This document shows positions 18,001 through 26,144 of a stretch of 64,000 nucleotides of DNA, in pieces. The DNA is taken from assembly GCA_963794475.1 (NCBI GenBank), contig CAWCDW010000002.1:806001-870000 (forward strand). Direction: 5' to 3'. The notes below the pieces were generated by a model. The model was not told the origin of the DNA. It ran no database searches and saw only the letters and a program-made list of their open reading frames with translations. The translations under genes were made by a program, and so were the position numbers. Every line of letters starts with the position of its first letter. Position 1 is the stretch's first letter. Source of the stretch: GAS188 sp963794475. GTDB lineage: Bacteria; Pseudomonadota; Alphaproteobacteria; Rhizobiales; Beijerinckiaceae.

Positions 18001-18673
18001 GCTTGTTCTAAGCGGGGCACAGAAGGACAAAAATGAGATTGAAGAGTTGATGCAAATGCTTGGGAGCAATCTCGAGAAGGTGATGCAGCACGGCAAGCGT
18101 GCCGATTTAATCGTGAAAAATATGCTTCTACATTCCCGGGAGAGCTCGGGAGAGCATCGCCTAGTCGACCTCAACGCGCTCGTGGAGGAGAGCGTCAATC
18201 TCGCCTATCACGGCGCCCGCGCCGAGAAGCCCGGGTTCAACATCACCTTGACGAAAGAGCTCGATCCGCAAACGGGCGACGTCGACGTTTACCCGCAGGA
18301 ATTCACCCGAGTGATCTTGAACCTCATTTCGAACGGGTTTTACGCCGCGCTCAAGCGCAAATCCGAGCTCGGCGACGGCTTCGAGCCCACGCTCACCGCC
18401 TCGACGCGCAACCTGGGCGACAAGGTCGAGATCAGGATCAGGGATAACGGCATCGGCATTCCCGAGGACGTGAAGGCCAAGATGTTCAATCCCTTCTTCA
18501 CAACCAAGCCGGCTGGAGAGGGTACAGGGCTCGGGCTTTCGCTGAGCTACGACATTGTCGTCAAACAGCATGGCGGCACGATCCAGGTCGACACAAAGCC
18601 CGGCGATTTTACCGAATTTACGATTGTCCTCCCGCGTGGCGGAAATCCCAAATCATCTGAGGGCCGTCCATGA
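15077..18673 (+). CDS. Membrane histidine kinase with Cache, HAMP and three GAF domains
   Basis: Large sensor kinase, 1198 residues from a GTG at 15077. Order: short cytoplasmic tail, transmembrane segment about 27-48, periplasmic Cache-type sensor about 55-300 (NEPRFTKAI, GYAYVVDGKGRLVAHPD), transmembrane segment about 312-335, HAMP about 333-385, coiled coil, GAF1 about 415-565, GAF2 about 585-735, GAF3 about 755-905, dimerisation domain with phospho-acceptor His950 in GIAHEIKNPLNF, and an ATPase domain with N box NLISNGFYAAL, DNGIGIP and GTGLGLSLSYDI. Its stop overlaps the next start by four bases (ATGA), so it heads a three-gene operon with two receivers. The signal is unknown. A 48-base stretch before GAF1 is repeated exactly before GAF3. 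Confidence 0.93.
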   Translation: MIEIALAPSARGRAQERLGARRRFPLAVKLAAALVGLVALVLLVNGAINMWLSYGEAKDAALGVQQEKAQAAAQRVGEFIAEIENQIGWTTRLEWSRVPLEQQRYDFARLLRQVPALTEVSYLDGKGKEQLKVSRLEPDVIAGGRDFSNEPRFTKAIADKVWFSPVYFRRGSEPYMTVAVAHAGHDSGVTAAEVNLKLIWDVITNIRVGQKGYAYVVDGKGRLVAHPDLSLVLRDTDFSQLPQVRQALERASVAVSDLRPTSAPSAENAEIATAYEGGSVLTAQAEVSRLNWYVFVQLPLAEAMAPVYASLIQTLTLLGLGLLLALVAGSYLARRMVVPIRRLQEGAERLGGGDLTQRIDINTGDEIETLADRFNQMAGRVQESHETLEAKVKTRTKDLDESLQQQTATAEVLKVISRSTFDAQAVLQTLVQTASRLCAAEFALIFELREGKYHLAAANNATAGFVRHAAENPISLGRASLIGRTALEKKIVQIPDCLSDPEYSFSEYQRSGQYRSMLGVPLMRENVAIGVIGLLRTNVSPFTDKQIELVSTFADQAAIAIENARLINETNEALERQTATAEVLRVINGSPGDLAPVFEAILQKAHSLCGVSVGSLQIYDGEKFRAVAVHGFAGPFADHLREGYRPGPNLPHRRLLEGARFAQVSDLAAIDDPIARKAVELSGIRTLLCVALRKDDALLGQITAARLEVRSFSEKEVALLESFGAQAVIAMENARLITETREALQQQTATAEVLKVISRSTFHLQTVLDTLVASAARLCEAQKAAIMQRDESTYRWVAHYGFPDELVQYALRHPFAANANSTTGRVALEGKPVQITDVLADPNYTALEYQRLGNFRTILGVPLLREGAPIGVFVLTRDEVRPFNQRQIELLQTFADQAVIAIENVRLFDETQARTKELATSIEDLRAAQNRLVQSEKLASLGQLTAGIAHEIKNPLNFVNNFASLSRELIEELKPLVLSGAQKDKNEIEELMQMLGSNLEKVMQHGKRADLIVKNMLLHSRESSGEHRLVDLNALVEESVNLAYHGARAEKPGFNITLTKELDPQTGDVDVYPQEFTRVILNLISNGFYAALKRKSELGDGFEPTLTASTRNLGDKVEIRIRDNGIGIPEDVKAKMFNPFFTTKPAGEGTGLGLSLSYDIVVKQHGGTIQVDTKPGDFTEFTIVLPRGGNPKSSEGRP
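16292..16339 (+). repeat. 48-base direct repeat inside the kinase gene, copy 1
   Basis: Encodes the QTATAEVLKVISRSTF linker into GAF1. It is identical base for base to 17315-17362, which precedes GAF3. The equivalent linker before GAF2 is similar in protein but not identical in DNA. Confidence 0.9.
17315..17362 (+). repeat. 48-base direct repeat inside the kinase gene, copy 2
   Basis: Exact copy of 16292-16339, leading into GAF3. The spacing of 1023 bases is an exact multiple of three, so recombination between the copies would remove two GAF-sized units in frame. Confidence 0.9.
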
Positions 18674-19068
18674 CATTCAACATCATGGTAGTCGACGACG
18701 AGCCCGACGTTACGGATCTTTTCCGCCAGCAATTCCGGCGCGACCTGCGCGCCGGGCGCTTCGATATGGGCTTTGCCCATTCCGGTTCCGAGGCGCTGGA
18801 ACATATTTTGCAGATGGAGGAGGCCTCGCTGATCATGGTCTGCTCGGACATCAACATGCCCGGCATGACTGGCCTCGAATTCCTACCAAAGGTGAAGGCG
18901 ATCCGCCCGAATGTCGCGGTCGTGATGATTACGGCCTATGGTGATGAGGACACACGCCGCAAGGCACTCGAACGAGGTGCGGCGGGCCTCATGACGAAGC
19001 CCATCGATTTCGGCGCGCTTCGGCTTGAGATCGATAAGCGCCTCGACGAACGTGGCCTCCGCGCATGA
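18670..19068 (+). CDS. Single-domain response regulator
   Basis: Receiver domain only, 132 residues, cytoplasmic. Seen: acidic pair in MVVDDEPDV, phospho-acceptor Asp60 in MVCSDINMPG, the Thr of MITAYGD and the switch Lys110 in MTKPIDF. There is no output domain, so it may relay phosphate or act by protein contact like CheY or DivK-type regulators. Start and stop overlap by four bases with the kinase gene upstream and the receiver-cyclase gene downstream, so all three are translationally coupled and are very likely one pathway. Confidence 0.95.
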   Translation: MTFNIMVVDDEPDVTDLFRQQFRRDLRAGRFDMGFAHSGSEALEHILQMEEASLIMVCSDINMPGMTGLEFLPKVKAIRPNVAVVMITAYGDEDTRRKALERGAAGLMTKPIDFGALRLEIDKRLDERGLRA

Positions 19069-20330
19069 GCGACGCCTCTCTCCGTGCGCGGATCCTCGTC
19101 GTCGATGACGAGCCGGATCTCGAGGCGCTCATCCTCCAGAAATTTCGCAAGCAGGTACGCGACGGTGAGTTTTCCTTCCTCTTCGCGCGTGATGGGGTGG
19201 AGGCCTTGTCGACGCTTAGCGCGAATAATGGCGTAGACTTGGTGCTCTGCGACATCAACATGCCGCGCATGGACGGGCTCTCCCTTCTCGCCAAGCTTCA
19301 GGAGGCCGAGGAAAAGCTTTCAACCGTCATTGTCTCGGCCTATGGCGATATGGCGAATATCCGCACCGCGATGAATCGGGGCGCCTTCGATTTCCTGACA
19401 AAGCCGATCGATTTCACCGACCTCGAGACGACGATCGACAAGACAATTCGCCATATCGACGTGCTGCGGGAGGCGCGGCGCCGGCAATCGGCCGCGGAGC
19501 GCGCCCATGCGACGCTTTCCCGCTATTTCTCGCCTAACATCGCGGAGCGTTTGGCGAATGACGCGTCAGCGCTCGATCTCTGCGGACAGCGTCGCGAGGT
19601 GGCGGCGCTCTTCACTGATATCGGCGGCTTCACCAACCTCGTCGAGAATCTCGATCCGGCGGTGCTGAGCGAGATGCTCAACGAGTATCTCGCTCAAATG
19701 ACGGATGTCATCTTCGCGCATGAAGGGACAGTCGCCAAAACCGTCGGCGATGCGATCCATGTGCTCTTTGGTGCGCCGGGTGATCAACCCGACCACAACA
19801 CACGCGCGGTTGCTTGCGCGCTCGCACTTGACGAGTGCGCCGAAGCCTTTCGCGCGCGCTGGGCAAAGCGCGGCGTCGCGCTCGGGCCGACGCGCATTGG
19901 CGTGCACACAGGGCCCGCCATCGTTGGAAATTTCGGCGGCGGCCGCTTCTTCGACTACACGGCCTACGGCGACACGATCAATACGGCCGCGCGCCTCGAA
20001 GCAGCGAACAAAGCGCTAGGCACACGCATCTGCGTGAGCGCTGATGTGGCGGAGCGTGCCGAAGGGTTTCGCGGCAGGCCGATTGGTGACATCGTGTTGC
20101 GTGGCAAGACGAAGGCGCTCCGAACCTTCGAGCCGCTGAGCGAGAAGGCTTACGCAGACCCGGCGACGCTCAGCTACGCTGAAGCTTTCAGAAAGATCGA
20201 GAAAGGAGATCCGGCGGCGATCTCGGCATTTGCTGCTCTTATGGGCCTCAAGGCCGATGATGCCCTCGTAAACTTCCACCTGAAGCGCCTATTGAACGGC
20301 GGATCGGGAACAGTGTTCGATCTCGGTTGA
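19065..20330 (+). CDS. Response regulator with class III adenylate/guanylate cyclase output
   Basis: Receiver domain (residues 1-125; phospho-acceptor Asp63 in LVLCDINMPRMDG, Lys112 in LTKPIDF), a helical linker of about 30 residues, then a class III nucleotide cyclase domain (about 150-345). Catalytic metal ligands are Asp184 in LFTDIGGFTN and Asp228 in KTVGDAIHVLF; the transition-state Asn and Arg are in GDTINTAARLE. The Lys and polar residues in the base pocket (KTVGD, FDYTAYGD) favour ATP over GTP, so it probably makes cAMP when phosphorylated by the kinase of this operon; not proven. It is the last gene of the three. A cAMP effector is not seen in the window. Confidence 0.93.
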   Translation: MSDASLRARILVVDDEPDLEALILQKFRKQVRDGEFSFLFARDGVEALSTLSANNGVDLVLCDINMPRMDGLSLLAKLQEAEEKLSTVIVSAYGDMANIRTAMNRGAFDFLTKPIDFTDLETTIDKTIRHIDVLREARRRQSAAERAHATLSRYFSPNIAERLANDASALDLCGQRREVAALFTDIGGFTNLVENLDPAVLSEMLNEYLAQMTDVIFAHEGTVAKTVGDAIHVLFGAPGDQPDHNTRAVACALALDECAEAFRARWAKRGVALGPTRIGVHTGPAIVGNFGGGRFFDYTAYGDTINTAARLEAANKALGTRICVSADVAERAEGFRGRPIGDIVLRGKTKALRTFEPLSEKAYADPATLSYAEAFRKIEKGDPAAISAFAALMGLKADDALVNFHLKRLLNGGSGTVFDLG

Positions 20331-20514
20331 AGCGGTTCGCTTCTATGGCAATGCGGAGGCCGCAGTTCACGAGACCACGGCGGTCCATTTCATTACGTTT
20401 GGGCGACGCAGCAATCTTCGATGCTGGCGTCGGCGCGTCCGCAGGAGGCGTATCGCCTACGATTTCAGATCAATTTGCGGCCATGATCGGAGATCATCCG
20501 GAAATCAGCCGGCC

Positions 20515-21495
20515 TCATTCGAAGACCTGGTCGGCGCGGCCGAGCAGCATCGGCGGTACTTCGATGCCGATGGCCTTCGCGGATGTGAGATTGATAGCCA
20601 GCTGGAACCGTGTGGGTTGCTCGAACGGCAGCCCCGCCGGCTTCGCCCCTTTAAAAATTCGATCTGCCAGTGCTGCAACACGGCCGAAGCTTTCATCCAG
20701 ATCTGGAGCGTAGGACATTAAGCCACCGTCACGCACGAGCCAGTCGAACTCGTAGATAGCCGGCAGCCGATGAGCCGCGGCGAATTGAAAAACTCGCTTG
20801 CGGTTAAGAATGGTGAGAGAATCCGTGACCATGAGAATCGCGTCCGGCATCTCGCGCTCCATGGCCGAGAATGCCAGGTTGAAATCCTCGGGCTCTCGCA
20901 CACCCAGCGGCTGGACGAGGACGCCCATCGTTTTGGCGCCGGCCTCCGATGCCCGATAACGCAGCGTCATGCCGAGATCGTCCGCGTTCCACAGCATCGC
21001 CACGCGCCGCAGGCCAGGGACCATCTCCTTAAGAAGCTCCATGCGTTTAGGAGTGAGTTGTGCTGACACGTCCGAGATGCCGGTGAGATTGCCGCCCGGT
21101 CGGGCCAGGCTCTCGACGAGGCCGGTGCCGACAGGGTCGCCGGCAAAAATCACCACGACAGGAAGTGCCGTGGCGCGCTTCGCGGCGACCGCCGCAGGAT
21201 AGCCGGACGTGATGATCAAATCGATCTTACTTGCAACCAACTCGTCCAGAAGGCGGGGCAGGCGATCGATTTGCCCCTCCGCTCCGCGGCGCTCCAACAC
21301 CAGGTTTCTGCCCTGATCGTAGCCGAGCTGGGTGAGGCCACGTATGAGGGAGGCCCCATTTGGGTCGTCGTCGGTCATGGCAAAGCCGCCGCCCAGCGTC
21401 CCGATGCGATAAACCCTGGACGAGGCTTGGGCGAACGCCGCGCGCGGCCAGGCGGCTACGCCGCCAAGTGCAATCATCAGTTCTCGCCGTCTCAT
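20515..21495 (-). CDS. ABC-type substrate-binding protein, PF04392 family (first copy)
   Basis: Exported periplasmic binding protein of 326 residues. Seen: a Tat-like signal (MRRRELMIALGGVAAWPRAAFAQ, cleavage after AFAQ about residue 23), the DVSAQLTPKRMELLKEM region after PGGNLTGIS that marks the PF04392 family, and the C-terminal signature QLAINLTSAKAIGIEVPPMLLGRADQVFE. These proteins relate to TrpX-type tryptophan/tyrosine binders but are mostly orphans in rhizobia; no permease or ATPase is nearby here. A second copy is encoded divergently at 22.3-23.3 kb. ATG at 21495. It converges with the receiver-cyclase gene, 184 bases away. Confidence 0.9.
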   Translation of the reverse strand: MRRRELMIALGGVAAWPRAAFAQASSRVYRIGTLGGGFAMTDDDPNGASLIRGLTQLGYDQGRNLVLERRGAEGQIDRLPRLLDELVASKIDLIITSGYPAAVAAKRATALPVVVIFAGDPVGTGLVESLARPGGNLTGISDVSAQLTPKRMELLKEMVPGLRRVAMLWNADDLGMTLRYRASEAGAKTMGVLVQPLGVREPEDFNLAFSAMEREMPDAILMVTDSLTILNRKRVFQFAAAHRLPAIYEFDWLVRDGGLMSYAPDLDESFGRVAALADRIFKGAKPAGLPFEQPTRFQLAINLTSAKAIGIEVPPMLLGRADQVFE

Positions 21496-21759
21496 GACGC
21501 ATCCAATCCATCACTTCCCGAATGCCCACGGTACCAAGATTACTCGGGGATTCCACGTCCCCATTCATCGGTAATCCCAAACTCTTCGCAAAATCGCTGC
21601 GTGACCAACACCGTTCTGAGACCTCCGTCACGATAGCAATAATTCGATACTTGACCATCGTTTCCTGGCCGAGTGAGAACACAAAACACATCGTAACTCT
21701 GCTCGATCAGCGCTCGGCGCGAAGCGATACTACGACAAGCTCGATCGGCCCAAAGGCGT

Positions 21760-22020
21760 TCCGGTCAGGCGATGACCCACGTCTGCGTCGTATTCTCCGA
21801 AATCGAGCGCGATCTGATCCGCGAGCGCGGCCACCAAGGTGTGCAGCGCGGGAAAGTGCTGGGACGTCCGCCAATCGGTCCGGAAACAGAAAGATCGAAC
21901 AGGCTGCCGCAAAAAGCGATCGAGGCATACGCGGTGAGTTCGAACACGGCGCTGCGAGTCAAGTGGCCGATGCTGGCATACGGGTGGCGGTTGGGCGGAC
22001 CCCTTCGTCGATTTTGGTGA
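21760..22020 (+). pseudogene. Fossil serine recombinase (resolvase), C-terminal piece
   Basis: The reading frame contains VCVVFSEIERDLIRERGHQG and then VQRGKVLGRPPIG, a clear match to the end of the catalytic domain of resolvase/invertase-type serine recombinases (helix E and the following Gly-Arg-Pro hinge). After a frame change there is text like the DNA-binding HTH (SDRGIRG in one frame, AVSSNTALRVK in another). The catalytic Ser region is missing, so it is dead. It lies in an approximately 790-base gene-free gap (21496-22283) between two divergent PF04392 genes; the rest of the gap shows no gene or terminal inverted repeats that I can see. Confidence 0.7.
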
Positions 22021-22283
22021 TGGTGCAATGCATCCGAGCCGAGGCGCGCCGACATGAGCGACGGCTGACAAACTCAAGGGCGACCTGCCGCAGAGCGCCA
22101 ATAAGGATTGACGTTGCCGCGGGAGAAACGGGCCCCAGGCAAACCATCTCGGTAACCGTCAGCCCCCCTGGCGCTGCTGATGCGGCCATTCTTTTGTTCT
22201 GCAGCGTGTTGGCTTGACCCCCTCGCATTGTTGGGAACAACATGGAAACACTCTCGCAAAGGCTCTCCCCTGGAGAAGCGCAG

Positions 22284-23286
22284 ATGAGACGACGCGAATT
22301 CACCACGCTTCTCGGCGGTGGGGCGACGGCGTCGATCGCATGGCCGCGACTGCTAAGAGCCCAGCAGCCCGACCGGATGAGGCGGATCGGTGTGCTCATA
22401 GTTCTCTCCGAGATTGACCCGCAATCCCAGAGCCAAGTCACCGCTTTCCAGCAGGGCCTCGAAAAGTTGGGATGGACGGTCGGCCGCAATGTTCAGGTCG
22501 ACTTTCAATTCGATGTTTCCGACGATGAGCGGGCTCGGGCCGCCACCGCTGACCTGCTGCGACTGGCACCAGACGTAATGATCGCCAATTCCGCAGCGGC
22601 GTTGCGGGCCGTGCAGCAGGCGACCAGCACGATGCCGGTTGTATTCGTGGCGGTCAGTGAGCCGGTCGCTCAAGGCTTCGTTGCAAGCCTCGCACATCCT
22701 GGCGGCAATACCACGGGTTTCGCGAACTTCGAGCCGGGCGTCGGAGCGAAGTGGCTGGAGCTGCTCAGAGAGATCGCACCGCGCGTCACGCGCGTTGCAT
22801 TCATGTTCAACCCGGAGGCTAGCCCTACCGCCCCATTATTCGTCCCTCCGGCGGAGGCGGCCGCTCCAAGCTTTGGGATGGAAATGATCGTGGCGCCGGT
22901 TCATGGGCGGGAGGAGATCGAAACGGTAATGACAAGCATCATGCGTGAGCCGGGTGGCGGTTTAATTGTTCCTCCCGACACCTTCATGGCATTTCATCAC
23001 AAGCTGATTGTGGACTTGGCGCTTCGCTACCAGCTGCCCGCGATCTACGCGTTCCGGTTTTACGTCGCCGCGGGCGGCCTTGTTTCCTACGGGTACTGAT
23101 ATCGTCGATGAGTTCCGACGAGCAGCCTCATATGTCGATCGAATATTCCGCGGCGCGAAGGCCGGAGATCTGCCGGTGCAGCAGCCGACCAAATTTGAGC
23201 TGGCGATCAATCTCAAAACCGCCAGGGCGCTCGGACTCGATATTCCGCCCATGCTGCTCGCCCGCGCCGACGAGGTGCTCGAGTAG
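22284..23286 (+). pseudogene. ABC-type substrate-binding protein, PF04392 family (second copy), one frameshift
   Basis: Binding protein starting at the ATG at 22284 (ribosome binding site GGAGAAG) with a Tat-like signal MRRREFTTLLGGGATASIAWP. The frame ends early at 23099 after GGLVSYGY, but the rest continues one frame away as TDIVDEFRRAASYVDRIFRG up to INLKTARALGLDIPPMLLAR and a stop at 23286. Removing one base near 23094-23096 gives an unbroken 333-residue protein of normal family length. Thus either a recent single-base insertion or a sequencing error. It is a paralogue of the protein encoded at 20515-21495. No transporter partner genes are present. Confidence 0.85.
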
Positions 23287-23311
23287 CGGAAGTCCTTGCC
23301 AGCATTTTACC

Positions 23312-23758
23312 TCAAAGGGCGATCACGCCTTTCTTGAAGACGAAATCGCCGTAAAAGCGCCGCTCGCCGGTTTGCACGATGCAGTAGGCTTTTTTTGCAA
23401 GGGCGTAAAAGGCGAAGCGTTCGACTGAGCCCATCGGCCGGGGGCGCCCTTCGGCGGCGTCGATCTCGGCTTGCACTTCCGCCTGAACCTGCGGCAGCTC
23501 GGTGGGATTGCCGACGACTTGCATGCGCAAGGCCGGCTCGTCTACGAAGTCATCGAGCGGCAGGACGGACAAGATCGCTCGCGCCGCACGAGCGGCCGTC
23601 ACATTCTCGATGCGCAAAAGCTTGCCGATCACGCTTTGCCGGGCGATCGCGTCCGCCGGAAAGTTGGCGTCGCATAAGACGAGATCATCGCCATGCCCCA
23701 TGTTGCAAAGCGCGTGAAGCACATCGGCGTTGAGCATCGGATCAATGGACTTCAGCAT
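23312..23758 (-). CDS. RbsD/FucU family protein
   Basis: Small cytoplasmic sugar mutarotase-like protein, 148 residues from the ATG at 23758, which has GGGAGG before it. Seen: LHALCNMGHGDDLVLCDANFPA, the family signature with the catalytic His and Asp, and the C-terminal FYALAKKAYCIVQTGERRFYGDFVFKKGV that matches FucU. It would interconvert anomers of fucose or another sugar. No sugar pathway genes are adjacent, so the substrate is open. The longer frame back to 23974 looks untranslated. It is divergent from the OsmC-like gene. Confidence 0.9.
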   Translation of the reverse strand: MLKSIDPMLNADVLHALCNMGHGDDLVLCDANFPADAIARQSVIGKLLRIENVTAARAARAILSVLPLDDFVDEPALRMQVVGNPTELPQVQAEVQAEIDAAEGRPRPMGSVERFAFYALAKKAYCIVQTGERRFYGDFVFKKGVIAL

Positions 23759-23988
23759 GGCGCCTCCCGACATGGCTCGCTTTTGGACGCGCAGCGCCGG
23801 TAACCGAAGCGTCATTCTCGACGATCCCCGAGGGCTCTGTCGAGTTGGGCAGCCATGCGCCGCGGACGGTGGCTTTCGCTTGAAGAATTTCGGGACTGAC
23901 CTTAATCGAAAAGGCCAAGGCCGATATCGAGCGAATTTGGCGCAACGAGATAGCTCGAGAGCGCTTAAAGCCAAGCGGAGGATGACGG

Positions 23989-24498
23989 ATGGACGCAGCC
24001 GCGTTGCGGGCGATGCAAGCGCCCCATAAGGAGAGCTACAAGCAAGATCCCGCCGGCGCGCTGATTACGCTCAAGGCGCAAGGCGAGATCGACGACGCCA
24101 AGATCGCTTGCAAGGTCGAGACCGGGCGCGCGCTCGCGGTGGCCGGGCTGCACCCCGCGACCGGCGGCTCGGGCGCCGAGCTTTGCTCCGGCGACATGCT
24201 GCTCGAGGCGCTCGTCGCTTGCGCCGGCGTGACGCTGAAGGCGGTCGCGACCGCGCTCGAGATTCCGCTGAGAAGCGGTGTCGTGAAGGCCGAAGGCGAT
24301 CTCGATTTTCGCGGCACGCTCGGCGTGGCGAAGGATGCCCCCGTCGGCTTTCGCGCCATCCGCCTCGCCTTCGAGCTCGAAAGCGACGCGCCGAAGGACA
24401 AGCTCGACACGCTGCTCAAGCTCACCGAGCGCTATTGCGTGGTGTTCCAAACGCTGAATACGAAGCCTGAGCTATCCGTGGAGATGCGTGGTAGGTGA
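23989..24498 (+). CDS. OsmC family peroxiredoxin-like protein
   Basis: Cytoplasmic OsmC/Ohr-fold protein, 169 residues, that would reduce organic hydroperoxides through two cysteines. Seen: first Cys in LVACAGVTLKAVA and second Cys in LTERYCVVFQTLN, in the normal positions of the family, with the GLHPATGGSGAELCSGDMLLEAL block before the first. The YhfA-like subgroup has similar spacing. ATG at 23989. It is divergent from the FucU-like gene and followed by a 137-base space before the aminotransferase gene, where only a doubtful 25-codon frame is seen. Confidence 0.9.
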   Translation: MDAAALRAMQAPHKESYKQDPAGALITLKAQGEIDDAKIACKVETGRALAVAGLHPATGGSGAELCSGDMLLEALVACAGVTLKAVATALEIPLRSGVVKAEGDLDFRGTLGVAKDAPVGFRAIRLAFELESDAPKDKLDTLLKLTERYCVVFQTLNTKPELSVEMRGR

Positions 24499-24635
24499 TC
24501 ACGGGCTATGCGCGCTTTTTGCGTGCCGTTCAGCCGGCGGGATGATGCTTGTCCCGCGTTTGCGCCCGATTGTAGAAATACAGTCCACCAGCCATGACGA
24601 GAACCATGGACGATTGAAAAGGGCGCCCGACAGCC

Positions 24636-25838
24636 TCACGCCGCCGCGGCCAACTCACCTCGCGCGGCTTGCGCGAAATAGGCCATCGCGGCCTGCACGC
24701 CGCCTGCTCGATGCGGCACCTCAGCGAGCGCGAGCGCCATCTCGACGCCCGCGAGCGCGCCGATGATGGTGAGATCATTGGTGTCGCCGAGATGGCCGAT
24801 CCGGAACACCTTGCCGGCGAGCTTGGTCAGGCCGGTGCCGAGCGAGATGTCGAAATGCGCGAGCGCCGCCTCGCGCAGCCTGTCGGCGCTGTGGCCTTCC
24901 GGCACGAGGACGGCAGTGAGCGATGAAGAATAGTGGCGCGCATCCTTGCACCAGATCTCGAGGCCCCAGGCGCGCACGGCCCGGCGCGTCGCTTCAGCGT
25001 GCCGGTCGTGGCGCGCGAAGACGTTCTCGAGCCCTTCTTCGTGCAGCATCTCGATCGCTTCCCGCAGGCCGTAGAGCAGATTGGTGCTCGGGGTGTAGGG
25101 GAAAAAGCCTTGCGCGTTTGGGCGCAGCATCTCGCGCCAATCGAAGAAGAGGCGCGGCAGCTTTGCCTTTTCGGCGGCCTTCAAGGCCTTCTCCGAGACG
25201 GCCGTGAAGGAAAGGCCCGGCGGCAGCATCAAGCCCTTCTGCGAGCCCGCGATCGTGACGTCGACGCCCCATTCGTCGTGGCGGTAATCGATCGAGGCGA
25301 GCGAGGAGATCGTATCGACGAGAAGAAGCGCCGGATGCCTCGCGGCGTCGATCGCCTTGCGCACTGCGTCGACGGGAGAGACGCACCCCGTCGAGGTCTC
25401 GTTATGGACGACGCAAACGGCCTTGATGGTATGTGCCTTGTCCTCGCGCAGCCGCGCCTCGATCGCGTCGGGGTTTGCGCCCGAGCGCCAATCGGATGCG
25501 ATGAACTCCGGCTCGAGCCCGAGCTTTGTCGCCATGTTCCTCCACAGCGTCGCGAAATGCCCCGTCTCGAACATCAGGACCTTGTCGCCGGGCGACAGCA
25601 CATTGACGAGAGCGGCTTCCCAGGCGCCTGTGCCGGAAGCCGGGTAGATGATGACGGGCGAGGCCGTCTTGAAGATCGTTTTCAGGTCCGAGAGCACTGA
25701 TCGTCCAAGCTTCTCGAACTCCGGCCCACGATGATCGATGGTCGGGTAGCTGATCGCCCGCAAGATGCGGTCGGGCACGGGCGTCGGGCCTGGAATCTGC
25801 AAGAAATGGCGGCCCGCCACGCGGTGACTATTGCTCAT
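24636..25838 (-). CDS. Serine--glyoxylate aminotransferase-like enzyme (class V)
   Basis: PLP enzyme of 400 residues transferring the amino group from serine (or alanine) to glyoxylate, giving hydroxypyruvate and glycine, as in the serine cycle and photorespiratory-type routes. Seen: N-terminal GRHFLQIPGPTPVPDRIL, the YPASGTGAWEAALVN cofactor loop, HNETSTGCVSP, LLVDTISSLAS with the cofactor Asp, and the PLP Lys201 in IAGSQKGLMLPPG. The ATG at 25838 is chosen because family homology starts there; the frame runs open to 26066 without recognisable content. It is divergent from the two FAD-linked oxidase genes, which could feed or drain glycolate, glyoxylate or a related hydroxy acid. Confidence 0.9.
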   Translation of the reverse strand: MSNSHRVAGRHFLQIPGPTPVPDRILRAISYPTIDHRGPEFEKLGRSVLSDLKTIFKTASPVIIYPASGTGAWEAALVNVLSPGDKVLMFETGHFATLWRNMATKLGLEPEFIASDWRSGANPDAIEARLREDKAHTIKAVCVVHNETSTGCVSPVDAVRKAIDAARHPALLLVDTISSLASIDYRHDEWGVDVTIAGSQKGLMLPPGLSFTAVSEKALKAAEKAKLPRLFFDWREMLRPNAQGFFPYTPSTNLLYGLREAIEMLHEEGLENVFARHDRHAEATRRAVRAWGLEIWCKDARHYSSSLTAVLVPEGHSADRLREAALAHFDISLGTGLTKLAGKVFRIGHLGDTNDLTIIGALAGVEMALALAEVPHRAGGVQAAMAYFAQAARGELAAAA

Positions 25839-26144
25839 GCCTGATGTCTTCCCCTTTGCCCTCGTGCGCCAATCCATTCGCGCGTCACCACCCCTTAATC
25901 GAGAGCCGAGCCGGCGCAAGGCCTGTGGTGGGCGCGACGAAGCGCGTCCCTGTGCCAGGCGAAGGGCGATCACAACCTTGTGAATTTTCGGGGACCCGAT
26001 CGGCTGCATCGCGATGTAGACGGAGCCGGGATTCGGCTCTGCGCGATCCAGGCTTCTCCTTGCCATCGCGCTTGCGAGCGCTCTTCATGGGTGCAAGAAA
26101 CAGCCTTTGATCGCGCCGGCGCGATCCGGAAGCGGGCGGAAGGC
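25839..26144. other. 306-base divergent regulatory region with a palindrome
   Basis: Gene-free stretch between the aminotransferase and the FAD/Fe-S oxidase genes. It holds GAGCCG-GGATT-CGGCTC (26023-26039), a six-pair hairpin, and a perfect 18-base palindrome at 26109-26126. Promoter boxes cannot be called reliably. Confidence 0.5.
26109..26126. promoter_or_regulatory. Perfect 18-base palindrome upstream of the FAD/Fe-S oxidase gene
   Basis: GATCGCGCCGGCGCGATC is its own reverse complement and ends 18 bases before the start codon at 26145. A dimeric repressor at this place would block initiation; GntR-type regulators often control such oxidases. The GC-rich content means that chance is possible. 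Confidence 0.45.

Noticed and set aside
24530..24607. A 25-codon minus-strand frame (MVLVMAGGLYFYNRAQ...) after the aminotransferase gene
   Set aside because: Hydrophobic and plausible as a membrane peptide, but without a ribosome binding site or other support.
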